6,734 bases of DNA from Candidatus Eiseniibacteriota bacterium (GCA_020052115.1 JAGVPR010000326.1:1-6734); one strand, 5' to 3'. Counted from the stretch's first letter, positions 1-6,236 are shown. Numbers and translations are program-made. The notes: generated by a model not told the origin, from the letters alone.

Positions 1-777
1 CGCGGAGGCCACGGCAAGCTCGCTTTGCGCGTGCAGGATTCGTACTCGCTGCGGTGCGTACCCCAGGTGCACGGCGCCTGCCACGACGCTTGGCGCGTGG
101 CCGCGGCCGCCGTCGAATGCGAGCTGAACGCGGCCACGGACAACCCGCTGCTCTTCGAGGAGCCGGACGGCGGCGTGGCGGCCATCTCCGGAGGGAACTT
201 CCACGGCCAGCCGTTGGCGCTTCCGCTCGATCACCTGGGGCTCGGGATTGCGACGCTGGGAAACATCTCCGAGCGGCGGACATTTCGCCTCTTGAACCCC
301 GAGCTCTCCTACGGCCTTCCCCTCAATCTGGTGCCGGGAGATGCGCCGCACCGGACGGGACTCATGATCACCCAGTACACGGCGGCCGCGCTCGTCTCCG
401 AGAACAAGGGGCTCCTCTGGCCTTCGAGCGCGGACTCGATCCCGGCGTCCGGCGGGCAGGAAGATCACGTGAGCATGGGGATGGGCTCGGCGAGACGAGC
501 CGCCGCGGTCGTGGAAAACGTGACGCTGATCCTCGCCATCGAGATTCTGTGCGCGGCACAAGGGCTTCTTCTGAGCGAGGCGATCCTCGGGGAGGGCGCG
601 CTCCGGATGGGCCCCGGCGCGGCGGCGGCGCTCGCGCTCTTCCGGAGCGAGCGGCTGGGTCCGTACGAACGCGAGACGGTGTATGCTGCCGAAATCGAGC
701 GGGTCGCATCGCTCGTGCGCTCCGGCCGTCTCGTTGGGGAGGTGGAGAAAGCCCTCGGCGGTCCGCTTGCGATTTGA
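1..777 (+). CDS. hutH: Histidine ammonia-lyase, C-terminal half (5' end outside the window)
   Basis: Histidine ammonia-lyase removes ammonia from L-histidine to give urocanate, the first step of histidine catabolism, in the cytoplasm. The frame is open from base 1 and gives 258 residues before TGA 775-777. The family normally has about 500 residues, so roughly the first 260, including the Ala-Ser-Gly that forms the MIO cofactor, lie upstream. Visible family motifs, numbered from the first codon, are QDSYSLR (Q12, Y15, R18, matching substrate-pocket Gln277, Tyr280 and Arg283 of the Pseudomonas enzyme), TDNPL, SGGNFHGQP, QYTAAALVSENK, and DSIP followed by QEDHVSMG, whose Glu matches catalytic Glu414. 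No frameshift or missing key residue is seen. The TTG at base 25 lies inside the conserved core and is not a start. hisS follows after 12 bases, suggesting one transcript. Phenylalanine or tyrosine ammonia-lyase is the alternative, but these motifs fit the histidine enzyme better. Confidence 0.93.
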   Translation, partial: RGGHGKLALRVQDSYSLRCVPQVHGACHDAWRVAAAAVECELNAATDNPLLFEEPDGGVAAISGGNFHGQPLALPLDHLGLGIATLGNISERRTFRLLNPELSYGLPLNLVPGDAPHRTGLMITQYTAAALVSENKGLLWPSSADSIPASGGQEDHVSMGMGSARRAAAVVENVTLILAIEILCAAQGLLLSEAILGEGALRMGPGAAAALALFRSERLGPYERETVYAAEIERVASLVRSGRLVGEVEKALGGPLAI

Positions 778-781
778 TTCG

Positions 782-787
782 AGGAGG
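782..787 (+). promoter_or_regulatory. Ribosome binding site of hisS
   Basis: A perfect AGGAGG lies only 2 bases before ATG 790 but 5 bases before GTG 793. The tight spacing means the true first codon could be the GTG, which would shorten the protein by one residue. Confidence 0.7.
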
Positions 788-789
788 TC

Positions 790-2136
790 ATGGTGAACGA
801 GAAGATCGTCCCGAGGACGTTCAAGGGGACGCGGGATTTCCTCCCTCCAGAGATGATGCAGCGCGAGCGGATTGCCGGGATCCTGCGCGGGATCTTCAGG
901 CGCTACGGCTTCGCGCCCCTGGAGACGCCGGCGATCGAGTACCTGGACGTGCTGATGGGGAAGTACGGCGAGGAGGGCGACCGGCTGATATTCCGCCTCG
1001 CGTACCGTGACGCGGCGACCGCCGGGCTTCGATACGATCTCACCGTCCCTCTGGCGCGCGTCGTCTCGCAGTACCCGCAGCTCACTCGGCCTTTCAAGCG
1101 GTATCAGATCCAACCGGTCTGGCGCGCGGAGGCGCCGCAGCTCCGGCAGGGGCGATTCCGCGAGTTCTACCAGTGCGACGTGGATGTCGTGGGATCCACG
1201 TCCGTGCTCGCCGACGCCGAGATCGTCGCCCTCACCGAAGAGGCGCTTTCGACGCTCGGGTTCGAGCGGTTCCGCATTCGCGTGAACCACAGGAAGATCC
1301 TCGCGGGCATCGTCGAGGCCGCCGGCCTTGGGCCGGTGTGGGAGACGCCGATTTGCCGCGCCATGGACAAGTTCGACAAGGTCGGGGCGGAGGGCGTGTC
1401 GGAGGAACTGGTGCGCGCAGGCGTCGCCGATGAGGCGCGGGCGCGTCTGGCCGATGTCCTCGAGATCCGCGGAGCGCCGGTCGAGGTGCTCTCAGCCGTC
1501 GAGCCGATTCTGGCCGGCACGGCGCAGGGACCGATCGGGGTCGTCGAGATGCGGCGGATGCTGGGCTACATCGAGGCCTTCGGCGTGCGCCCGGAGCACC
1601 TCACGCTGGACCTGAACCTCTCGCGCGGGCTGGACTACTACACCGGTCCTGTCTTCGAGTCGGTCCTCCCGGATTTGCCTCACATCGGGAGTCTCACCGG
1701 CGGCGGGCGCTATGACGGGCTCACCGGCGTGTTCGCCGAAGTTCCCGTGCCCGGAACGGGGACCTCCATCGGTCTCGATCGAGTCATGACAGCGCTCGAG
1801 CAGATGAATGCGCTCTCCGTCTCCTGCTCCCCGACGCTCTGTCTCGTGGCGCATTTCGACGAGGCGACGCTGGCGGCCGCGCTTCGTTTCACCGCGCGCC
1901 TTCGAAAGACAGGCGTGGCGGCCGAGGTCTACTACGACGCGGATCGTCTCAAGAAGCAGTTCTCATACGCGGACAAGCGGACGATTCCATTCGTGGCCGT
2001 GATCGGCCCGGACGAAGCGGCTGCGGGTCGCGTGACCCTCAAGCGCATGGAGAGCGGGGAGCAGGAACTCCTGGACGAGGCCGTGGCGGTCGAGCGACTG
2101 GAGGAAGCGGCGCGCCGGCTCACATCCGAGCGCTGA
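790..2136 (+). CDS. hisS: Histidyl-tRNA synthetase (class II), archaeal/eukaryote-like type
   Basis: This cytoplasmic enzyme attaches histidine to tRNA-His. The 448-residue length is normal for a complete protein. Class II motif 1 covers about residues 20-50 (starting FLPPEMMQRERI). Motif 2 covers about 104-130 (RYQIQPVWRAE, then GRFREFYQCD). The histidine-specific signature LSRGLDYYTG is at 277-286 with the catalytic Arg at 279. GGGRYDGL is at 304-311 and motif 3 (GTSIGLDRV) at 324-332. The anticodon-binding domain follows from about residue 346 and contains YYDADRLKKQFSYADK. The stretch LRYDLTVPLAR and the QCDVDVVG ending of motif 2 are typical of archaeal, eukaryotic and some bacterial HisRS rather than the E. 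coli type (LRPEGTA, QLGCEVFG). Motif 2 has a slightly longer loop (EAPQLRQ) than the common form. The gene sits 12 bases behind hutH and converges on the cytochrome gene, with 14 bases between the stops. Confidence 0.96.
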   Translation: MVNEKIVPRTFKGTRDFLPPEMMQRERIAGILRGIFRRYGFAPLETPAIEYLDVLMGKYGEEGDRLIFRLAYRDAATAGLRYDLTVPLARVVSQYPQLTRPFKRYQIQPVWRAEAPQLRQGRFREFYQCDVDVVGSTSVLADAEIVALTEEALSTLGFERFRIRVNHRKILAGIVEAAGLGPVWETPICRAMDKFDKVGAEGVSEELVRAGVADEARARLADVLEIRGAPVEVLSAVEPILAGTAQGPIGVVEMRRMLGYIEAFGVRPEHLTLDLNLSRGLDYYTGPVFESVLPDLPHIGSLTGGGRYDGLTGVFAEVPVPGTGTSIGLDRVMTALEQMNALSVSCSPTLCLVAHFDEATLAAALRFTARLRKTGVAAEVYYDADRLKKQFSYADKRTIPFVAVIGPDEAAAGRVTLKRMESGEQELLDEAVAVERLEEAARRLTSER

Positions 2137-2156
2137 CGGGCCTGGCCGTATCAGCG
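2131..2156. terminator. Hairpin spanning both convergent stop codons, possible bidirectional terminator
   Basis: CGCTGACGG (2131-2139) pairs with CCG (2146-2148) and TCAGCG (2151-2156), giving 9 base pairs with a two-base TA bulge at 2149-2150 and a six-base loop GCCTGG. The arms contain the hisS TGA (2134-2136) and the opposing TGA of the cytochrome gene (2151-2153). The convergent location favours a terminator role in both directions. No T-run follows on either strand, so it would be an atypical intrinsic terminator. Confidence 0.4.
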
Positions 2157-4982
2157 GTAGGCGAAGATGGCCGCGTACAGGATGAGCCCGACCAGGGTTA
2201 GCCCGATCGCGAGCGCGGTGAAGCCGAAGATCCGCCAAGAGCGGAGCGCTTGCGGCGAAGGCGGAGGCACGATCCGATCCTCGAGCGTGCCTGAAGCGAG
2301 CAGTTCGGCGTACTCCCGCGGCCTGTCCACTTTCAGTTCCTCGAGCGGGACGCTGCCGGTGAAGATCACCGGATCCATCGGGAACTTCTCCGGCCGGAAG
2401 TGCGTGTTGAAGAAGTGGATCGTGAAAATGAACCCGACCGCGAGCAGGGCTTCGTCGCTGTGGATGATCGTGGCGACGTTGATCGCCCAGCCCGGCAGGA
2501 CGTTCGTGAACAGCTCGGGGAACCACAGCAAGAGCCCCGTCGAGCCGATCATGCCCACGCCCCAGAACACCGCGAAATAGTCGAACTTCTCCCAGTAGGT
2601 CCAGCGGCCGTACTCGGGTCTCGGCCCCGCGCCGACGAACCACTTGATCGAACCGACCGCCTCGCGCAAATCCGTGCGCGTCGGCAGCATGGTGTTCGGC
2701 CCGAAGAAGAGCTTCCGCAGCCCGCCCGCCTCGCGGCGCTTGCGTCTGAACAGGTCCCACAGGTGAAGCGTGAAGTAGGCGAGCGTGATGACCGCCGCCA
2801 CGCGGTGGATTCCGCCGGCGGTCTCGAAGCCGCCAAACACCCGCGACAGGACCCGGGCCCAGGCCGTGTAGGAGAACTTGAGGGTCATTCCGGTCAGGGC
2901 CAGCGCGAAGAAGCTGACGATGACCATGAGGTGCAGGCGCGAATAGAACGGCTTGAAGCGGCTGACGTAGATCTTCGACTCGGACGCGTGGCTGGCCTTG
3001 AGCGTCTTGCGGAACTGGATCGAGCGAGGGATCCAAGCGGCCGTGTGAAGGCCGGCGAGCGTAAGCGTGCCCAAGAGGAGCCCGGTCATGCCCCAGAAGG
3101 CGAAGAAGAGGAACGGGTACTTCTTCGGATCATGATGCGTGGCGTGCGTCAGGTAACCGGCGAACCGGCGGTTCGAGCCCGGATGGCACTGCGCGCATGT
3201 TTCCACGATGTTGGCGCGGCTCAGGTGCGACTTCGCGTTCCAGGTGGGGAAGATGTCGTGCGCGCCATGGCAGTCGTAGCACTTCGCCGTCTTCAGGTAG
3301 CCGAGCTTGGAGACCTTGCCATGGAAGGTATCGAAGTAGCTTTCGGCGATATCCTCGTGGCAGTTGCCGCACTGGTCCATGATGTGCAGGCGGAAGTTGG
3401 TGAGATCGGTGCGTTGGATCGTGTGAGCCGTGTGGCAATCGCTGCACGTGGGGAGCTTCTTGTCGGTCTTCGTGATCTTCGGCGAGTGCACGCTCTCGGT
3501 GTAGAGATCGTAGATCCCCCTGTGGCACTTGGCGCAGGTTCCGGCGATGTTGTCGCGATGGACCGTCGAGGTCGAGTCTGCGGCCGGAGCCTCACCGTGA
3601 GCCGTGTGGCAGTTCGTGCACGTGGCCGTGACGGTTAGGCCGCTCTCCAAGAGCCCCTTGCCGTGGATTGACTCGGTATAGTGCTCGACGACATCACGCT
3701 GTGCGCCCTTGTAGCGGACGGCGGCTCTCTCCCCGACGCGGTGGCAGCGGCCGCACAGGGACGGGATGTTACGAGGGAACGAGATCGAGGCGGGATCCCC
3801 CTTGCCGAGCACGCCGTGGGAGCCGTGGCACTCGAGGCACGTGGGAGCGTCAGGGCTTCCGCTCGATGCGAGCTTGCCGTGGGTGCTCGCCCGGTACTGA
3901 TCCACGACCTCCGCGTGGCAGATGGAGCAGTCCACTGTCGGAGCGACGGTCGTGCAGGGACGAAGGAGCGAGGGGGAACACTCGGTGTGGCACTGCACGC
4001 ATGCGACCCGAGAGTGCCTGGACTTGCCCAGCGTCTCTTGATCCACGAAGAGCATGTCGGATGCCCCGCCGCCGGCGGCGACGAGATCGTGGCGGGCGTG
4101 GCAGCGCTGGCAGTCCCGGTCGGCCATGCCTTGCGTGTAGAAGACCTTCCGCACCTTGTGAGGCGCATGGCAATCCACGCAGGCGGGGATCAGGTGCGGC
4201 TGTTTCTCCCATAGCTCGCCGCGGATGACCTTGCGGTGAACCGTCTCGATGCGCGCGTGACAGCGGGTGCATGTGTGGGCGATCTGGCCGCGCGAGATCG
4301 AGGATCGCTCGTCGGTGTGGGGCAACACATGATGTGCCGTGTGACAGCTCGTGCAGACGGCTGTGACGATAAGCCCCCTCTTGAACAGACCCTCGCCGTG
4401 GATGCTCTCGCTGTAGTTCTCGAGGATGCTGTCCTGAGGGATCGAGTGGGTCATCTGCACGGCCGAGCCCTCGTGGTGGCAGCGGCCGCACAGTGAGGGG
4501 ACATTCATGACGGAGGTCGGGGATTCGAGATCCGAGCTCCGGCGGATGGCGTGCGTGCCATGACAGCCTTTGCACGTGGGCGCCTGCGCGTCGCCGCGCT
4601 TTGCGGCCAGGCCGTGAAGGCTCTCATCGTACTGGGTCGCCACGTCGCTGTGGCAATCGCCGCACGTGACCGGAGCCAGCTGGTCGGGGTGCGGGAACTC
4701 CACTGCGGCGAGGTCCGAGTGGCACGCGGTGCACTCGAGTGATGCGTGAGGCGAAGTCATGAAAGCTGCAGTGTCCACCTTGGGCGCCGTGCCGGGCTCG
4801 CGGCGCGCCGAAGGCGATCCGGTCTCGTGGCACACCAGGCACTGCTCCGCGCCGGCGGGGAGCTCGGGTGAGGGAGGCTCGGCCATCGCCGAGGGCTGGG
4901 AGGCCAGAATGAGCATGAAGAGGACGAGCAGGATCAGCAGCGAGGCCGATACTGCGAACATCCTCCGCGGAGAACCCGCCAT
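2151..4982 (-). CDS. 19-heme cytochrome c fused to a six-helix cytochrome b-type membrane domain (CbcL-like architecture)
   Basis: Probably an inner-membrane, periplasm-facing electron conduit between the quinone pool and soluble or outer-membrane partners. Numbered from ATG 4982 (943 residues), a signal peptide with RR at 6-7 and a hydrophobic core at about 11-28 ends near AMA (32-34). Nineteen CXXCH motifs have first cysteines at 48, 84, 107, 137, 165, 210, 238, 268, 291, 328, 352, 382, 410, 455, 483, 513, 538, 568 and 596. Six hydrophobic helices follow at about 623-645, 682-702, 726-745, 802-822, 836-860 and 916-941. His pairs 726/740 and 841/856, 14 and 15 apart in two helices, look like ligands for two b hemes. 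Geobacter CbcL is a known quinone-linked fusion of this layout with fewer c hemes; equivalence in function is inference. Cys335 and Cys343 are the only non-heme cysteines in the mature protein. A GTG at 5042 is in frame, but it has GAGG directly abutting it and would put a long tail before the signal peptide, so ATG 4982 is preferred; ATG 4961 is also possible. Confidence 0.9.
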   Translation of the reverse strand: MAGSPRRMFAVSASLLILLVLFMLILASQPSAMAEPPSPELPAGAEQCLVCHETGSPSARREPGTAPKVDTAAFMTSPHASLECTACHSDLAAVEFPHPDQLAPVTCGDCHSDVATQYDESLHGLAAKRGDAQAPTCKGCHGTHAIRRSSDLESPTSVMNVPSLCGRCHHEGSAVQMTHSIPQDSILENYSESIHGEGLFKRGLIVTAVCTSCHTAHHVLPHTDERSSISRGQIAHTCTRCHARIETVHRKVIRGELWEKQPHLIPACVDCHAPHKVRKVFYTQGMADRDCQRCHARHDLVAAGGGASDMLFVDQETLGKSRHSRVACVQCHTECSPSLLRPCTTVAPTVDCSICHAEVVDQYRASTHGKLASSGSPDAPTCLECHGSHGVLGKGDPASISFPRNIPSLCGRCHRVGERAAVRYKGAQRDVVEHYTESIHGKGLLESGLTVTATCTNCHTAHGEAPAADSTSTVHRDNIAGTCAKCHRGIYDLYTESVHSPKITKTDKKLPTCSDCHTAHTIQRTDLTNFRLHIMDQCGNCHEDIAESYFDTFHGKVSKLGYLKTAKCYDCHGAHDIFPTWNAKSHLSRANIVETCAQCHPGSNRRFAGYLTHATHHDPKKYPFLFFAFWGMTGLLLGTLTLAGLHTAAWIPRSIQFRKTLKASHASESKIYVSRFKPFYSRLHLMVIVSFFALALTGMTLKFSYTAWARVLSRVFGGFETAGGIHRVAAVITLAYFTLHLWDLFRRKRREAGGLRKLFFGPNTMLPTRTDLREAVGSIKWFVGAGPRPEYGRWTYWEKFDYFAVFWGVGMIGSTGLLLWFPELFTNVLPGWAINVATIIHSDEALLAVGFIFTIHFFNTHFRPEKFPMDPVIFTGSVPLEELKVDRPREYAELLASGTLEDRIVPPPSPQALRSWRIFGFTALAIGLTLVGLILYAAIFAYR
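3297..4763 (-). repeat. Eight-heme internal duplication within the large cytochrome
   Basis: This is a protein-level repeat. Unit A (about residues 74-317 from ATG 4982, hemes 2-9, bases 4032-4763) aligns with unit B (about 318-562, hemes 10-17, bases 3297-4031). Hemes 3, 4, 5, 6, 7 and 8 recur as 11-16 at exactly 245 residues; pairs 2/10 and 9/17 differ by 244 and 247. Matching text includes YSESIHGEGL against YTESIHGKGL, VTAVCTSCHTAH against VTATCTNCHTAH, and PSLCGRCH in both. Hemes 17-19 also resemble 3-5 and 11-13, so a third, partial unit extends to about base 3183. Boundaries are approximate. Confidence 0.88.
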
Positions 4983-4985
4983 GCG

Positions 4986-4989
4986 TCCT
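4986..4989 (-). promoter_or_regulatory. Ribosome binding site favouring ATG 4982 of the 19-heme cytochrome
   Basis: On the minus strand AGGA lies 3 bases before ATG 4982. At the competing GTG 5042 and ATG 4961 the purine runs abut the start codon with no spacer. Together with the signal-peptide position this favours 4982, though the spacing is short. Confidence 0.45.
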
Positions 4990-5064
4990 GCCGTCACCCA
5001 GAATCTCCCGGCTGTGGATCGAGGCGCCGTCGGCGGCGGCACCCTCGTAGAACCGATCGGACGG

Positions 5065-5094
5065 AGACTAGTGAGTCTGGGCGATCACGTCAAG
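5065..5094 (-). promoter_or_regulatory. Weak sigma-70-like promoter candidate for the 19-heme cytochrome
   Basis: On the minus strand TTGACG (5094-5089, 5 of 6 to the -35 consensus) is followed after 18 bases by TAGTCT (5070-5065, a poor -10). The -10 overlaps the inverted repeat AGACT-N4-AGTCT (5065-5078), which could act as an operator. The overlapping 16-bp tandem repeat offers a competing sigma-54-like reading. Confidence 0.25.
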
Positions 5095-5124
5095 CAAGCA
5101 CCTCTCCCAGCAAGCACCTCTCCC
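5093..5124. repeat. Perfect tandem duplication of a 16-bp unit in the cytochrome leader
   Basis: AGCAAGCACCTCTCCC occurs twice head to tail, at 5093-5108 and 5109-5124, without a mismatch. On the minus strand, in the direction of the cytochrome gene, each unit reads GGGAGAGGTGCTTGCT. That carries GG and GC separated by exactly 10 bases and a perfect TTGCT -12 element of the sigma-54 type, but lacks the CA of the -24 element. It could be two degenerate sigma-54 promoters, a pair of activator sites, or simple slippage. Confidence 0.9.
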
Positions 5125-5288
5125 GCCGCGCGAGAGCCGCTTCGGGCAAGCGCGGGGCAGGCGGGGTAGAAGCGGACGCGGGCGCGCTGGCGATGGGCGC
5201 GCGAGTTGGCTATCCTGGGCGGGGCGTCGAAATCCGGAACCGACGTGAGGGATCGAAGCAACAGGGGACCTTGGGCTGAGGGGCGCTG

Positions 5289-5987
5289 ATGTTCTTTCCA
5301 CTCCACGATGAGAATCCGGTTCGCCGCTTTCCACTTCTCACTGTGTTGTTGATCGCGGCCAACGCCGCGGTCTTTCTGTATGAAGTGGGGCTGGGAGAGA
5401 GGGCGGCGATGTTCATTCAGGCCTTCGGGGCCATCCCGTCAGAGGTTCTGGACCCCAGGGCCTGGGGGCGGCCGGTGGTGTCGGGGGACCTACCATTCGC
5501 CGCGCCGCCCGAACCCCTGACCTTGGTGACCTCGATGTTCCTCCACGGGGGCGTCATGCATCTCGTGGGGAACATGGTCTACCTGTGGATCTTCGGCAAC
5601 AACATCGAGGATGTGCTCGGTCCGGTTCGCTTTCTCGTGTTCTACTTGATCGGCGGTCTGGCGGCCGGCCTCGCGCACGTGTTCCTCTCTCCATCGTCGG
5701 TCGTGCCGGCCGTCGGTGCCTCCGGCGCGATCTCCGCGATCCTCGGCGCTTATCTCGTGCTCTACCCGCGCGCGCGAGTCCGGGCGCTGCTGTTTCTTGG
5801 GATCTTCATCCGTCTGGTGTGGGTGCCGGCTGTCGTCCTGCTCGTTTTCTGGTTCGTGCTCCAGATCCTGTCCGCAACGGTGGCTTCGGCGGGGCAGGGG
5901 GGTGTCGCTTGGTTCGCCCATATCGGGGGGTTCATCGCTGGGTTGTTGCTGATCCGGCCGATGCTGCTGGGGCGGCGCGCGGCGTAG
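5289..5987 (+). CDS. Rhomboid family intramembrane serine protease
   Basis: A 232-residue polytopic inner-membrane protease that cleaves transmembrane substrates within or near the bilayer. Catalytic residues are visible: Ser145 in GASG (143-146) and His211 in FAHIGGFIAG. The oxyanion-side pair His91 and Asn95 in HGGVMHLVGN has the same four-residue spacing as E. coli GlpG His150 and Asn154. About six membrane segments can be drawn (roughly 14-32, 85-104, 113-133, 143-160, 166-195, 206-224), with a long first loop at about 34-78. ATG 5289 is preceded by GAGGGG (5278-5283) at a 5-base spacing. It is divergent from the 19-heme cytochrome and ends 6 bases from the convergent stop of the small membrane protein gene. 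Its substrate is unknown, and a link to cytochrome maturation or quality control would be speculation. No GlpG-type cytoplasmic domain is present. Confidence 0.94.
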   Translation: MFFPLHDENPVRRFPLLTVLLIAANAAVFLYEVGLGERAAMFIQAFGAIPSEVLDPRAWGRPVVSGDLPFAAPPEPLTLVTSMFLHGGVMHLVGNMVYLWIFGNNIEDVLGPVRFLVFYLIGGLAAGLAHVFLSPSSVVPAVGASGAISAILGAYLVLYPRARVRALLFLGIFIRLVWVPAVVLLVFWFVLQILSATVASAGQGGVAWFAHIGGFIAGLLLIRPMLLGRRAA

Positions 5988-5993
5988 AAATCT

Positions 5994-6158
5994 CTAGGGG
6001 ATCCGGCGTTCGAGGAGCCGACCCGCGAGGAAGAGGGCGCCTCCCGCGGCGAGCAAGGCCAGCGCGACGTTCATCTCCCGGCGCGTCATGGCCAGGATGA
6101 GGGCCAGCGGCAAGAGAAGTACCCCGACCACCTGGAGCAGCCGAGCGAATCGAAGCAT
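5994..6158 (-). CDS. Small two-helix membrane protein of unknown function (54 residues)
   Basis: On the minus strand ATG 6158-6156 opens a 54-codon frame ending in TAG at 5996-5994. A strong GGAGGA (6163-6168) sits 4 bases before the start, which is the main reason to believe the gene. The protein begins MLRFARLLQVVGVLLLP and has two hydrophobic stretches, about residues 7-24 and 31-46. They are separated by the charged turn TRREMN (25-30), and the protein ends in the basic tail RLLERRIP. This looks like a helical hairpin with both ends on the same side of the membrane, and the distribution of Arg suggests both ends are cytoplasmic. I do not recognise a named family. It converges on the rhomboid gene, with 6 bases between the stops, and shares its upstream region with the second multiheme cytochrome. 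Confidence 0.72.
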   Translation of the reverse strand: MLRFARLLQVVGVLLLPLALILAMTRREMNVALALLAAGGALFLAGRLLERRIP

Positions 6159-6162
6159 TGCG

Positions 6163-6168
6163 TCCTCC
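6163..6168 (-). promoter_or_regulatory. Strong ribosome binding site of the 54-residue membrane protein
   Basis: On the minus strand GGAGGA is followed by CGCA and then ATG 6158. The strength and spacing support translation of an otherwise very short frame. Confidence 0.65.
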
Positions 6169-6177
6169 GTGGCACGC

Positions 6178-6207
6178 AGAATAATCTCGCCGCGCGGTCA
6201 TCGTCCA
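6178..6207 (-). promoter_or_regulatory. Weak sigma-70-like promoter candidate for the small membrane protein
   Basis: On the minus strand TGGACG (6207-6202, 4 of 6) and TATTCT (6183-6178, 4 of 6) are 18 bases apart. They would start transcription near 6171, just ahead of the ribosome binding site. The -35 overlaps one TCCAC half-site of the neighbouring palindrome cluster. Confidence 0.25.
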
Positions 6208-6219
6208 CCTCTCTTCCGG

Positions 6220-6236
6220 TGTGGAGAGTATCCACA
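6220..6236. promoter_or_regulatory. 17-bp palindrome TGTGGA-N5-TCCACA, operator-like
   Basis: Perfect six-base arms lie at 6220-6225 and 6231-6236 around GAGTA. A third half-site, TCCAC, lies at 6204-6208. The palindrome is between the divergent small membrane protein and second cytochrome genes, about 155-160 bases upstream of the predicted sigma-54 start point. A dimeric regulator site is a reasonable guess; the regulator is unknown. Confidence 0.38.

Larger units (their letters stand above)
4983..5288. promoter_or_regulatory. Divergent intergenic region between the 19-heme cytochrome and the rhomboid gene
   Basis: This gap of about 300 bases must hold the promoters of two divergent genes. 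It contains the tandem 16-bp repeat and weak minus-strand promoter described separately, and an inverted repeat AGACT-N4-AGTCT at 5065-5078. For the rhomboid gene the best sigma-70-like guess is TGGCGA (5188-5193) and TATCCT (5211-5216) with a 17-base spacer, which is a weak match. I see no RNA gene and no additional protein gene here. Confidence 0.5.

Noticed and set aside
25..27. TTG as a start codon for hutH
   Set aside because: The frame is open to base 1 and the residues just after TTG belong to the conserved middle of the lyase, so this is only the window edge.
54..1010. Arg- and Gly-rich plus-strand frame (318 codons) across hutH and the start of hisS
   Set aside because: It overlaps two clear genes out of frame, has no motif, and its composition reflects high-GC third-position bias.
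1963..3036. Minus-strand frame (357 codons) across the end of hisS and the membrane domain of the cytochrome
   Set aside because: It crosses the convergent junction, overlaps two well-supported genes and shows no family motif.
2400..3638. Long plus-strand frame (412 codons) opposite the 19-heme cytochrome
   Set aside because: It is antisense to a region with many CXXCH motifs in the other frame. Its product is a low-complexity, Arg/Glu/Ala-rich sequence with no recognisable motif, as expected for a high-GC shadow.
6228..6236. DnaA-box-like GTATCCACA
   Set aside because: A single imperfect box with no cluster or AT-rich region; it is better explained as one arm of the TGTGGA-N5-TCCACA palindrome.
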